DNA of 14,997 nt from PUMD01 sp964599275 (GCA_964599275.1 CAZRFK010000047.1:1-14997); one strand, 5' to 3'; numbered from the stretch's first letter, positions 1-8,574 are shown. Numbers and translations are program-made. The notes: generated from the sequence alone by a model not told the origin.

Positions 1-1
1 C

Positions 2-298
2 ACAAACGGGAACCCCTACTGTCCACTTATGGGTATTTTAAATTGTCCGCTTACACACGAGAGAATTTATATTCAGGAAGCCTACCAGACGTTCTATGCA
101 GCCAAAGATGACCTCGATGATTTTATCAGCTACTATGCTGAGGAGCGATTGCATCAGGGCATTGGCTTTGTGACCCTCAAAGACAGATACATTGGTAAAG
201 ATAAAGAAACCATCGAACAACGACAGCACAACCACCACAAAGCACTTGAAAAACGAAAGAGAAAAACCAGGAAATGCAGTCAACGCCACGTCGCTTAA
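2..298 (+). pseudogene. IS3-family transposase, C-terminal remnant
   Basis: The frame is open from the window edge to a TAA ending at 298. It carries the end of an rve-type DDE integrase domain: a GNPY motif at about 11-22, then HERIY, a YYAEERLHQGIGFVT block, and a basic tail rich in K and R. The HQGIG block and the preceding Tyr-rich helix are typical of IS3-family OrfB proteins. In the family the GNPY motif is followed a few residues later by the catalytic Glu in an M/I-E-[RS]-F context. Here that stretch reads as unrelated residues (LMGILNCPL) and is about one residue short, as if two compensating indels had passed through it. The catalytic Glu is therefore not recognisable and this copy is probably inactive. 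The N-terminal part lies outside the window. No terminal inverted repeat was identified downstream. Confidence 0.75.
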
Positions 299-660
299 AC
301 ACTACAAAAAGTTTTCTCTATTTTGTTTGATTGTTCAGACACGATGCACTGACCAGACACAATTGATGTTAAAAGGAGAGCCCTGGACAAAAGATCATCT
401 TAACAAACTGAGATTTATCTGGTTGTACAACCACGCACACAAAGGAAGCACACTCTCTTTACCCTGAATTCTGCATTCAAGGATATTATGATACTATTAC
501 TACCTCAGGTGAGCAGTACTATAGCTATAATGAACTGTATAAGGTTCGGCCAAGTCAGCTGTCCTGCAGCAAATTGATAGGTGTTTCAATCTCGAATCAG
601 CTCATTGTTTATACCCTACGGGTTATTACTCAAATGAGTAACTCAAGGAGGCTGAATAAA
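299..660 (+). other. Debris region with an open frame, no recognised gene
   Basis: This stretch between the transposase remnant and the phosphatase remnant holds no gene I recognise. One frame is open from 412 to 660 and runs straight into the phosphatase frame. Its middle (about 451-570) looks protein-like, with many Tyr and the string YPEFCIQGYYDTITTSGEQ, which may be the tail of a lost gene. The segment 646-651 is an AGGAGG ribosome binding site 9 nt before the ATG at 661. No terminator or promoter stands out. Confidence 0.3.
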
Positions 661-888
661 ATGGAGTTAGTCTTGATTCGTCATGGACGATCCGTGGTGG
701 ATGATCTGAATAAAGTTGAAGGCGCAGGTTGTGATGCTCCCCTTACCAGGGAAGGTATCAGACAGGCAAAACTGAAGGCCTTCAGGGTAAAATTTAACAC
801 AGCGCAACATATCCAAATCAATGCTTATGTTGCCTTGACTTCAGAATTCAAAGACTATGGCACTGAATTCACATTCCTGCTCTGGTAG
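661..888 (+). pseudogene. Histidine phosphatase (phosphoglycerate mutase-like), N-terminal fragment
   Basis: The ATG at 661 follows an AGGAGG at 646-651. The product starts MELVLIRHGRS, with the RHG phosphohistidine motif at residues 7-9, followed by a DAPLTREGIRQA segment that matches the start of histidine phosphatase family proteins. After about residue 40 the family resemblance disappears and the frame stops at 886-888, giving about 75 residues where the family has about 190-220. The second catalytic His and the remaining core are absent. A short peptide in another frame, HIPALVDGYNHS (870-905), ends with TAA and could be a remnant of the original C-terminus; that is a guess. An internal deletion with later drift is the simplest reading. 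The remnant precedes an aminotransferase and may once have been in its operon. Confidence 0.6.
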
Positions 889-1038
889 ATGGTTATAATC
901 ACAGCTAAAAACCAAACAGGAAATAGACGGTTTCCATCGAAAAGTAATTACACTCATGCCAGCTGTACTGACAACTTGAGGTGCTGCTGCTTGATTTAGA
1001 ACCTGTGAACCGTTCAAAGAATTCAAAAGGAGGAGAGC

Positions 1039-2223
1039 ATGAGACAGTTTTCTGAACGTATGCAGTTTGTGCAACACTCAGCAACTATTGAACTCAGTGA
1101 TCAGATCAAAAAGATGCGTCAGGAGGGGGAAGATGTAATATCTCTGGCTGCAGCACGCCCTGATTTTGATAGTCCTGCAATCGTAAAAGAAGCAGCAGTA
1201 CGGGCTCTGCAATCCGGTAATAAGTACACAACCTACACCGAATCCAGAGGACTTTTTGAACTGCGGGAAGCAGTATCTGACAAATTGTTAGATGAAAACC
1301 AGATCCATGCAAACCCCGAAACGGAAGTTCTCATTACTGTTGGCGCAAGAGAAGCCATATTCTGCGCTCTCCAAGCCCTCATTGACCCAGGTGATGAGGT
1401 TCTAGTCTTCGATCCCAGCTGGCTGACATATCAATCAGCAATCCATCTTGCAGGAGGTAAGCCTGTTCCACTGCCGTTGACCGAGGAACATAATTTTTAC
1501 CCAAACCTCAATCATCTGGAACAATCTGCAGAAAAGGGGAGCGTGCTGATCCTCAACACTCCCAACAATCCGACCGGTGCTGTCTTCACCCCTGCCGAAA
1601 TACAGAATATTGCTGATATTGCTGTAAAAAAAGATCTCATAGTTATCACCGATGAGATCTACGAGGACTTCCTGTATGAAGACTCTGAGCATCTCAGCAT
1701 TGCCTCCATAGACGAAATGAAGCAGCGTACAATCACCTGCAGCTCATGTTCTAAAGGATGGGCGATGACCGGTTGGCGTGTCGGATTTGCAGCTGGTCCA
1801 TCAGACATCATCGACAAAATGCTGGCCGTACATCAACATTTGGTTTCCTCCCCATGTGCCTTTGCCCAAAAAGGAGCAGTGAAAGCGTTCACCGAAGCAC
1901 GTTCGGCCGTCCTCGACATGGTCTCAGCCTATCGAAATCGACGGAAAATTCTACTCGAAGGACTGGGAGAGCTAGCTCCAATTCAATTTATTCCACCGGA
2001 AGGCGCCTGTTTTTTCTTTGTGCATTTCCCTGCAGCCCAGGAAAGCAGCGAAGAGCTTTCTGCCCATTTTCTAGATAACGCTCACCTGGGACTCACTCCT
2101 GGCAGCGCCTTCGGCGATGCTGGTGAGGGATATCTGCGGCTTTCTTTTGCTGGAGTGAGCAAAGAGAAGCTGCCTGAGGTCCTTATGCGGTTAGATAAAG
2201 GCATCAAGCGATTGGGCATATAG
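1039..2223 (+). CDS. PLP-dependent aminotransferase, class I/II (AspC-like)
   Basis: A 394-residue cytoplasmic enzyme of fold-type I that transfers amino groups between amino acids and 2-oxo acids using pyridoxal phosphate. Visible hallmarks are the PDFDSP segment near the N-terminus, NNPTG at 176-180, DEIYED starting at 205, the Schiff-base lysine K239 in SSCSKGWAMTGWRVG, and the substrate-carboxylate arginine R367 in GYLRLSF. Length and motif order fit the aspartate/aromatic aminotransferase group. The substrate cannot be read from sequence. The start is well supported by AGGAGG at 1028-1033, 5 nt before the ATG. A minor oddity is AAARPDFD where SxGEPDFD is usual. Only 39 nt separate it from the next gene (ATG 2263), so the two are likely cotranscribed, pairing transamination with peptide breakdown. 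The gene appears intact. Confidence 0.93.
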   Translation: MRQFSERMQFVQHSATIELSDQIKKMRQEGEDVISLAAARPDFDSPAIVKEAAVRALQSGNKYTTYTESRGLFELREAVSDKLLDENQIHANPETEVLITVGAREAIFCALQALIDPGDEVLVFDPSWLTYQSAIHLAGGKPVPLPLTEEHNFYPNLNHLEQSAEKGSVLILNTPNNPTGAVFTPAEIQNIADIAVKKDLIVITDEIYEDFLYEDSEHLSIASIDEMKQRTITCSSCSKGWAMTGWRVGFAAGPSDIIDKMLAVHQHLVSSPCAFAQKGAVKAFTEARSAVLDMVSAYRNRRKILLEGLGELAPIQFIPPEGACFFFVHFPAAQESSEELSAHFLDNAHLGLTPGSAFGDAGEGYLRLSFAGVSKEKLPEVLMRLDKGIKRLGI

Positions 2224-2262
2224 AACCCTAGCATACCAGTTTGATGATTGGAGATGTTCACA

Positions 2263-3410
2263 ATGTGTAGTGTTTATGAAAGAAGATTAAAAAGAATCCG
2301 GAAAACCATGGCTGAATGTGACATCGAAGCTGTGTATTTGAAGATGTCATCTGATCTTCAATATCTAACCGGGGTGAGTCGACCTCCCCATAACCCCACT
2401 GATGATGATAAGCATGCAGACGAATTGTATGGTGCCTTTATCACTTTAGAAGATGGCCCTGTATTTGTGGTGCCCCGCATGGCAGCAAGTTCTCACGTAA
2501 AAAATCAGTCTGAGGGCAAACCCTGGATAAAGACATAATTGTAATAGACGATGGCGATGAGCTGCTTGCAGCTGCTGGGGCTGTTTTTGAAAGGATGGAC
2601 AATCCGAAGCGTTTGGCCGTCTCCGGACGGATGTGGGCCAAATCTCTGTTCCTATTCAAAAAGATTCAACCGGAATTAGAGCTCGTCGATGCATCTGAAT
2701 TCATTGCGTCCATGCGAGCAGTAAAAGATGAAGAGGAAATCGCTCTGATGAAGGAAGCAGGAAAAGTCACTGATCGAGTTTTCGCTTCCGTACTTAAGAG
2801 GCTGCAGATGGGGATGACTGCCTACGATATCGCGCGGGAAGTTGACCACCAGATCATGCTTCATGGCGGCGAGGGAGTTTCATTTCACACTGGTATCACA
2901 ATTGCCGGAGATGTTGTGGATGAATTTGACGGCGAAAACGGTAACCGCACACTCCTACCAGGGACGATGGTTGCTTTTGATTTCGGCATCGTCCTGAATG
3001 GATATGTTTCCGATTTTGGCCGAACTGTATTTTGCGGCAAGCCCGATGAACAGATAGAGAGATACCATGATCTAGTAATGAAGTCTCAGTCTGCTGCTAT
3101 ACAGGAAATGAAATCAGGGCAAATAACTGCTTCTGAGCTGAATCAGTTATCCCGAGATGTTCTGGCAGAAGAAGGAGCAGATGAATACTTCACTCATCGG
3201 CTGGGACACGGAATCGGTATAGATGTTCATGAACCACCCTTTTTGTATGAGTTAGACCACACGGTGCTGAGGTCAGGTATGTGTTTCACAATTGAACCAA
3301 GCATCCGCATAGATGAGCAGGTGGCCGTACGAGTAGAAGATGTGGTCCAGGTAACAAAGCAGAGTGGTGTACCTTTCAGTAACTTCAGCCGGGAGTTGCT
3401 GGTGATATAA
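2263..3410 (+). pseudogene. M24-family Xaa-Pro peptidase, one frameshift
   Basis: The gene encodes a creatinase/prolidase-type metallopeptidase that releases residues next to proline. The first part (ATG 2263, GGAG 9 nt upstream; alternatives are TTG 2248 and ATG 2254) encodes the N-terminal domain and ends at a TAA at 2536-2538. The next frame continues without a gap in sense: after GKPWIK the other frame gives DIIVIDDGDELL and runs to 3410. Restoring one base near 2531 joins the two into about 382 residues, the usual family length. All five metal ligands are present: Asp codons at 2979 (FDFG) and 3012 (SDFGRT), His at 3207 (GHGIG), and Glu at 3294 (TIEPS) and 3336 (RVEDVV). The lesion could be a real recent mutation or an assembly error, because the remainder is very well conserved. 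Confidence 0.85.
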
Positions 3411-3587
3411 ACATTCATAATCAGGGCTGACTATCCATGTTATAGGGCTGGGGTGAGCCGGTGAAAACAGTAAGACTTTTCAGGACCGAATTCAAGTAGT
3501 ATGACCTGCCACTCAGCCCAAATCTTCTTTGTTTTTGATCCCTACCAAAAACCTGACAACGTTAAAAAATACAATTAATTTGTTCAT

Positions 3588-5069
3588 TCAAACTTCTACA
3601 TCCCGCAGTACTTGCATGGTGGTCTGCCGCACCGCCTGATAAGCAGGAAGCAGCCCGAATATCAAAGCGATGAAAACCGAAGAGCCTATGACTATTCCAC
3701 CAGTGCGAAGCGTCAGCATTCCAACTTCTGCGGCGTCAACTTCCGAAAGACTCAAGACGCCTGTAACAGCGAGCCTGGTCAGTCCAAAACCTATGACCCC
3801 TCCAATGAAAGAGACCAGTGTTGACTCCAAAACTATTAACCGCATTACCTGTCCCGGTGACATTCCAACTACTTTCAGAATGGCCATGTCCTTACGGCGC
3901 TGCATGACCAGTAAATACATGTTGGCCACCAGCAGCAGACCTGCTATTAAGAACGATGCTCCTACCACCAAATTCGATACATCCGCTGGTATTACAGATT
4001 GGCCCCGGCTTTGACGCCCCAATCGAGCCAGGTCCGGCACTGCCCTGATGGTAGTTCCCGGTAGTTCAGCACCCAGTGTCTCACTCACCTCTCTCGCGTG
4101 AAACATGTCTTCCAATACCACGTTCACCTGATAGGCTCGAGGTGAAACCCCCTCAGGGGCAATCTCCCCGAAGATCCGCTTCCAGGTGGACTGGGGTATA
4201 AAAAGATCATCGGTTTCCAAATATCGCTTGGTGATAATTAAAGCTCCAGCATGTTCCGGCAGCTCCCCGGCCACAACAGCATCTTCTCTTTCGACCTCGG
4301 TGGTGAAAGAGAAGTTGCCTACAACGTCTACTTCAAAAGTATGATACTGCTCCCAGTCCCACACCGGAAAACCTTCATTGTATTCAATGAGCCTCGGTAC
4401 TCTGAGGGTAACTTCTCTTCCCACAGGTAACACACCGTACGAGGGTCTACTTCCCTCAAACACAGGAGTTTCCGGCTCATAACCGTAAGCCATGGCCACC
4501 ATGGATTGCCTATCCTGAGGCTGGAGCCAGCGACCATCTTCCAGATAGTCTGAAATTTCCCATCGATCCTTTTGCTGCTTATCCAGACTGACATCTCTAC
4601 CACGCAATCCTGCTGGATGGAGTTCCCCGTCAACCTGGACCTGGACAGGCATCTTCAACAGGGGATTCATATCAACAACTTGAGCCGGACGGTATCGAGT
4701 TTGCAGGACAGATGGAAGATCATCTGAAACAAAGCTCGCCCTCTCATTCTGGGGGTGAATATATCCTTCACGATAAAGAGCAGGTTGGAAAACCCATAGA
4801 TCACTTAACTCCTGATCTCTGCGTAAAGACCACTCCCATGATTCACCTTCTGCAGACTCTCGATTGTAATCAACTCCAACTGTCCCAGGATGTATAACCA
4901 AATCAGCGCCCATAAACACCCGATATGGCTGCGCAATGTTTTCTGGATATCCCGTCTGCAGCGACAATGAAGCTGTCATAACTGCCGCTGCCACAGCTAC
5001 TCCCAATATACCAAGCAGATATTTCGACCAATTGCGGCTTATGTTCCTCTTAGCCAGGTGCCAGAGCAT
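3588..5069 (-). CDS. ABC transporter permease, FtsX/MacB type
   Basis: A 493-residue membrane protein. A first transmembrane helix lies at about residues 18-38 after a short basic N-terminus (AKRNISRNWSKY). A large extracytoplasmic domain follows (about 40-365), and then a C-terminal FtsX-like domain with three hydrophobic helices at roughly 370-395, 412-437 and 458-482. The segment RRKDMAILKVVGMSPGQV between the first two of these is the family's typical cytoplasmic coupling region. Such permeases move lipids, peptides or lipoproteins, or transmit conformational change across the membrane together with a MacB-type ATPase. No ATPase gene is next to it in this window. The start is supported by AGGGGG at 5078-5083 on the minus strand, 8 nt upstream. 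It converges with the M24 gene. The substrate is unknown. Confidence 0.85.
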   Translation of the reverse strand: MLWHLAKRNISRNWSKYLLGILGVAVAAAVMTASLSLQTGYPENIAQPYRVFMGADLVIHPGTVGVDYNRESAEGESWEWSLRRDQELSDLWVFQPALYREGYIHPQNERASFVSDDLPSVLQTRYRPAQVVDMNPLLKMPVQVQVDGELHPAGLRGRDVSLDKQQKDRWEISDYLEDGRWLQPQDRQSMVAMAYGYEPETPVFEGSRPSYGVLPVGREVTLRVPRLIEYNEGFPVWDWEQYHTFEVDVVGNFSFTTEVEREDAVVAGELPEHAGALIITKRYLETDDLFIPQSTWKRIFGEIAPEGVSPRAYQVNVVLEDMFHAREVSETLGAELPGTTIRAVPDLARLGRQSRGQSVIPADVSNLVVGASFLIAGLLLVANMYLLVMQRRKDMAILKVVGMSPGQVMRLIVLESTLVSFIGGVIGFGLTRLAVTGVLSLSEVDAAEVGMLTLRTGGIVIGSSVFIALIFGLLPAYQAVRQTTMQVLRDVEV

Positions 5070-5437
5070 ATGGACATCCCCCTATCGATTGAAACTGATT
5101 AACCTTAACACAGAACAGGTGAAAACAACTTCCGCACTTAAACCAGAATATCCTCCTAAAGATGAGTAATTGGTCGTATTGTCTGTCAAAGTTCTGTGTG
5201 GTTTTAATAATTTCTTTGCTGCCCTCGATGCAAACAATATCCACCAAGGTACAACCATAGACTTGACCACATAGATGCGTAAAGCTAAGATTGCTTAGTA
5301 CTCCTGACTTGCTACCTCTTATGGGAGACAAAAGTCAATTTCCTGTGTGACAGGTGTGTATATCCCCTGGCAGGATAAATGCATTTTATATTATATCAAC
5401 TGATAAATTAGAGCAGCTTACGGATAAGGAGTTTCAT
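5070..5437. other. Divergent intergenic region, no supported gene
   Basis: This is the divergent region between the permease (minus) and the AlkD-like gene (plus). A minus-strand frame of 93 residues (5050-5331) has a protein-like middle (LCGQVYGCTLVDIVCIEGSK) but no good ribosome binding site. It overlaps the permease start and matches no family I know. It may be debris. Promoters for both flanking genes would be expected here, but no convincing -35/-10 pair was seen. Confidence 0.3.
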
Positions 5438-6088
5438 ATGTTAAGCAAATTGCGTTCCGCGATTGATCTCTTACCAGATAAGGACAGGACCCGTGATTTT
5501 GACAAGATTCAAAGAAATCTCTACCGCCTGATGCCCGATCGACCTGACGAATTTGTAAAACTGTGCGATGAAATTATGGACTGGAATCAGTGGCCAACAT
5601 TTTGGCTTGTAACTATGTGGGTCAAAAGACATGGAAACCTCTATAGGCGTAAATACTTCGATACATACAATAAGTGGCTGTATGACTACACTGACGGCTG
5701 GGGTAAGTGTGATATTCTTTGCTACCGGGTTCTCAATCCAATGATAGAACGATTTCCACAGTTGCGTGAAATTGTATTCAAGTGGGCAACCTCGTCCAAA
5801 ACCTATGTTCGACGTGCCGCCGCAGCCTCCTTGCTGAAATCCGGCCGATCTTTTGATGTAAATGTTGAATTTGAAACAGTGAAGAAAGTTTGTGATCTGC
5901 TCAAAAACGATCATGAGATCCACGTGCAAAAAGGGATAGGCTGGCTTTTGAAATACACTTATCTGACCTATCCAGAAGATACAGTTGACTACCTGGAAAA
6001 CAACGTCAATGAACTGAGTAGAACGACATTCAGATATGCTCTGGAGAAAATGCCCGTCGATTTGAAATCTGAATTTATGTCTCTGTAA
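5438..6088 (+). CDS. AlkD-like DNA alkylation repair glycosylase
   Basis: A 216-residue cytoplasmic protein of the HEAT-like-repeat AlkC/AlkD superfamily, which excises positively charged N3- and N7-alkylpurines. The four residues known from Bacillus cereus AlkD (Trp109, Asp113, Arg148, Trp187) have clear counterparts: W88 and D92 in DGWGKCDILC, R126 in YVRRAAAASLL, and W169 in KGIGWLLKYT. Their spacing is 4, 34 and 43 residues, close to the reference 4, 35 and 39. This suggests an active enzyme. The start at 5438 is chosen because GGAG (5428-5431) lies 6 nt upstream. In-frame ATGs further up, such as 5354, would add up to 28 residues but lack such a site. It stands alone and is not in an operon. 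The family assignment is confident, the exact lesion specificity is not. Confidence 0.87.
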   Translation: MLSKLRSAIDLLPDKDRTRDFDKIQRNLYRLMPDRPDEFVKLCDEIMDWNQWPTFWLVTMWVKRHGNLYRRKYFDTYNKWLYDYTDGWGKCDILCYRVLNPMIERFPQLREIVFKWATSSKTYVRRAAAASLLKSGRSFDVNVEFETVKKVCDLLKNDHEIHVQKGIGWLLKYTYLTYPEDTVDYLENNVNELSRTTFRYALEKMPVDLKSEFMSL

Positions 6089-6446
6089 TGTTCTGTCTAT
6101 GAACCAGCGATCGAGGTATGGTTTCTCTCAAATCCCACAATAATCTACATCCTTCATGAACGTCGGGATAGTTGTTCTGAAAAGGGAGTCTTTTGGAAGG
6201 TTCAGAGGCTCCCTCCCTATCTCGATCAGGGTTTAATTGTACCCAAAATTCAGCTTCCCGCACACTATCGTTCTTCGTTTCTCTGGATAAGGTATTAACA
6301 CTGTATTCAGAGGGTAATAATTCATTTATTTCTTTATTTCTTTACGTGATGGGTTGAACTGCTACAATGCCTTAAAATTGTGCAGGATTAAAACTACCCA
6401 GATGGAATATATGGAGAAACGGCAGCAAAAAAGGAGGCTTACGGAA
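6089..6446. other. Intergenic region upstream of the amidohydrolase
   Basis: No gene is supported here. A 62-residue minus-strand frame (6075-6263) has no ribosome binding site or family resemblance. Near the right end lie a possible promoter (listed separately) and the AGGAGG at 6432-6437 that serves the amidohydrolase. Confidence 0.4.
6341..6368 (+). promoter_or_regulatory. Possible sigma-A promoter of the amidohydrolase gene
   Basis: TTTACG at 6341-6346 and TACAAT at 6363-6368 are separated by 16 bp. They match 4 of 6 and 5 of 6 positions of the TTGACA/TATAAT consensus. An AT-rich tract of repeated TTTATTTC units lies directly upstream, like an UP element. It would give a leader of about 70 nt. 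The evidence is sequence resemblance only. Confidence 0.35.
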
Positions 6447-7667
6447 ATGTTGAAAATCAAAGCCGGACGTGTCATTGATGGCACAGGTGAGCTGCTCAAA
6501 AATATGGAAATCCTGATTGAAGATCAACACATTGCACGAATTGCTTCCGAAATTGAAACTCAGTCAAACGTAGAAATCCTGGATTATTCATCATGTACAG
6601 TAATGCCAGGACTGATAGATGCCCACCTTCACATCACTTCAACCGGAGAGCCTGATCTACTGGCAAGAATAAGACGGGGAATCCCTTACACCTCGCTGGT
6701 TGGAGCAGCACAGGCCAAAAAGACGCTTGAAGCAGGCTTTACTGCCGTCAGGGACGCTGGGGCGGGATTTGACACGACAATCGATCTGAAACGGGCAATA
6801 AACGAGGGACTCCATCCAGGTCCCCGAATGGTAGTAAGCGGACAGGGCCTCTCAGTTACTGGCGGCCATGGAGATCCCGCTAATGGCTGGCCAGATGAGG
6901 TAGAATTTTCAGGAAGACGCCCGGTTGACAGCCCAGACGAAGCCAGAAAAGCAGCTCGACAGGAGCTCGCCTCTGGAGCAGACTGCATCAAGATGGCCGC
7001 CACCGGCGGTGTCATGTCCATGGGGACAGATCATACAGTGCGAGGTCTAACTGAAGAAGAAATGCGTGCGGCAATTGAAGAGGCTCACAACAGAAACAAG
7101 CGGACATTAGCCCATGCTCAGGGTACAAAAGGAATTAAGAATGCGATTCGCGCAGGAATCGATTCAATAGAGCACGGATTCTGGCTGGATGATGAAGCAG
7201 TAGAAATGATGCTTGAAAATGGTGTTGCTCTGGTTCCCACACTCGCAGCTGTATATCATATCGTTGATAAAGGCATCGAAGAGGGCATTCCGCCTCACGC
7301 TGTTGAAAAGGCCCGGATGGGCAGAGATGCACATCTGAAAAGCTTCAAAAAGGCTTTGGACCGGGAAGTCAATATTGCCATGGGCACTGATGCCGGCACC
7401 CCGTTCAACTTTCACGGTAAAAACGCTTTCGAGCTGGAGTTAATGGTAGAAGCTGGTATGACCAATATGCAGGCAATCACCGCATCAACTTCTACAGGTG
7501 CAAGAATTCTCGATCTCAATGCAGGTGTAATCAAGGAAGGATGTCTGGCTGATCTGCTAATAGTGGATGGAAACCCCTCTGAAGATGTAACCTGCCTGCA
7601 GGAGACAGAGCGAATCAAACTAGTAATGGTTGGGGGAGACATAAAAGTTGAGCGTTCCCTGACCTGA
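6447..7667 (+). CDS. Metal-dependent amidohydrolase (prolidase/imidazolonepropionase-like)
   Basis: A 406-residue cytoplasmic enzyme of the amidohydrolase superfamily, with a TIM barrel flanked by the small N- and C-terminal beta-sandwich. Binuclear metal-site residues are all visible: H60 and H62 in DAHLHI, K182 (likely carboxylated) in CIKMAATGG, H223 in LAHAQG, H243 in SIEHGFW, and D315 in GTDAGTP. A VTGGHGDP segment, typical of the Xaa-Arg/Xaa-Pro dipeptidase subgroup of this superfamily, lies between the HxH and Lys motifs. The likely reaction is hydrolysis of dipeptides or N-acyl amino acids; imidazolone or other ring substrates cannot be excluded. The start at 6447 is chosen over an in-frame ATG at 6354 because AGGAGG (6432-6437) lies 9 nt upstream and family proteins begin with this beta strand. 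A terminator-like hairpin follows at 7692-7732. The gene appears intact. Confidence 0.88.
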   Translation: MLKIKAGRVIDGTGELLKNMEILIEDQHIARIASEIETQSNVEILDYSSCTVMPGLIDAHLHITSTGEPDLLARIRRGIPYTSLVGAAQAKKTLEAGFTAVRDAGAGFDTTIDLKRAINEGLHPGPRMVVSGQGLSVTGGHGDPANGWPDEVEFSGRRPVDSPDEARKAARQELASGADCIKMAATGGVMSMGTDHTVRGLTEEEMRAAIEEAHNRNKRTLAHAQGTKGIKNAIRAGIDSIEHGFWLDDEAVEMMLENGVALVPTLAAVYHIVDKGIEEGIPPHAVEKARMGRDAHLKSFKKALDREVNIAMGTDAGTPFNFHGKNAFELELMVEAGMTNMQAITASTSTGARILDLNAGVIKEGCLADLLIVDGNPSEDVTCLQETERIKLVMVGGDIKVERSLT

Positions 7668-7691
7668 CAGTTCTCTTACCATCATTCTCCC

Positions 7692-7732
7692 CCCAGGTAG
7701 TGGGCGTGTATAGTATGCTACCACTACCTGGG
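7692..7732 (+). terminator. Terminator-like hairpin after the amidohydrolase
   Basis: A perfect 12-bp stem (7692-7703 with 7721-7732, CCCAGGTAGTGG and its complement) encloses a 17-nt loop. It lies 25 nt after the amidohydrolase stop. Only three T residues follow, so termination may be weak or factor-assisted. The position and perfect stem favour a transcript 3' end. Confidence 0.6.
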
Positions 7733-7920
7733 TTTGCGTAAGCAGCACTCATATTCTTAGCTGCAGACAGTAATAAAAGTTAGTGTCCGGTGACTAAATG
7801 AACTATCTCCTACACTCTTATGGGGTTACAATAGATTCAAATCGATGTGTACTTCGTATTTCAGAGACACAGAGCATAGCCGATATTATTCAGTGACCAA
7901 CCCAACCCTGTTTGAAATCT

Positions 7921-7926
7921 GAGGTG
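7921..7926 (+). promoter_or_regulatory. Ribosome binding site that fixes a TTG start
   Basis: GAGGTG, 7 nt before a TTG at 7934. The frame opened by this TTG gives the expected N-terminus of the P-loop protein (HIADNVLKHHLRRVYWIAG), whereas the longer open frame starting at 7912 does not. The site therefore identifies the ancestral start. Confidence 0.5.
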
Positions 7927-7933
7927 TCAAAAC

Positions 7934-8565
7934 TTGCATATTGCCGACAATGTCCTAAAACACCATCTACGCAGGGTCTACTGGATAGCTGGTACCTCCT
8001 GCGCCGGATGGCCAACGCGCTGGCAGCAAAACATGATCTACAGGTCTACAACACTGATGAGATGTACGATAAACACAGATCGATAGCAGACTCCTGGGAG
8101 CAGCCAGCCATGACCAGATCGTTCATCAGCTTAGAATGGTATTTCAATCGTCCGAAGGACGAGTATTTGAAAGCCATCAAGGATGCGTCTCTAGAGCAGA
8201 TCAGCATGATCATTGCTGATTTAATGGGCCTCGCAGATGAAGCCATTGTAGTTGAAGGTTGGTTTCCTCCTGAACTGCTCAGGAGAATAGCCATTCCCAA
8301 TCAGGTGATATTTCTCTGCGCTGATTCAGAACTGGTCCGTGATGAATATTTCCAACGTGAGGACAAAGATAGTATCCTGCAGGCCATAAAATCCCTTGAA
8401 AATCCCGATGAGGTTATTCGTCATGTTCAGGATGTTGTCGCTACCAGTGCACACCAGGACAAGGAAGCGATCGTCAGAAGCGGAATGAAATATATTATGC
8501 GCACTTCCAACAGCACGATTGAAGTGACTCTCAGAATTATTGAAAAGCATTTCGGGATGCTCTAA
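7934..8565 (+). pseudogene. P-loop kinase-like NTPase with Walker A core deleted
   Basis: This belongs to an uncharacterised family of small P-loop NTPases resembling adenylate/shikimate kinases. From TTG 7934 the frame reads an ADNVLK...VYWIAGTSCAG N-terminus that leads into a Walker A motif. At 8006-8011 the frame breaks exactly after the glycine that should precede Lys-Ser/Thr. The next frame then continues with ANALAAKHDLQVYNTDEMYDKH and runs without interruption to HFGML at 8565. The frame change fits loss of about 10 bases, removing GK[ST]-type residues. The rest is well conserved: the YNTDEMYDKH segment, an EWYFNRPKDEY segment, VVEGWFPPELL, a DEYFQRED lid-like region and a TIEVTLRIIEKHFG tail. 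The frame from 7912 could still yield a 217-residue protein, but without any phosphate-binding loop. Loss of function is the likely result. Confidence 0.75.
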
Positions 8566-8574
8566 CAGGCATAA

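Noticed and set aside
2525..2540. Programmed -1 frameshift in the M24 gene
   Set aside because: There is no X-XXY-YYZ slippery heptamer and no clear downstream stimulatory hairpin; a base loss is simpler.
5471..5929. 152-residue minus-strand open frame
   Set aside because: It is antisense to the AlkD-like gene, whose four key residues are conserved; there is no start signal.
6203..6214. 12-mer CAGAGGCTCCCT shared with 12767-12778
   Set aside because: Several 12-mer repeats are expected by chance in 15 kb, and the flanks do not match.
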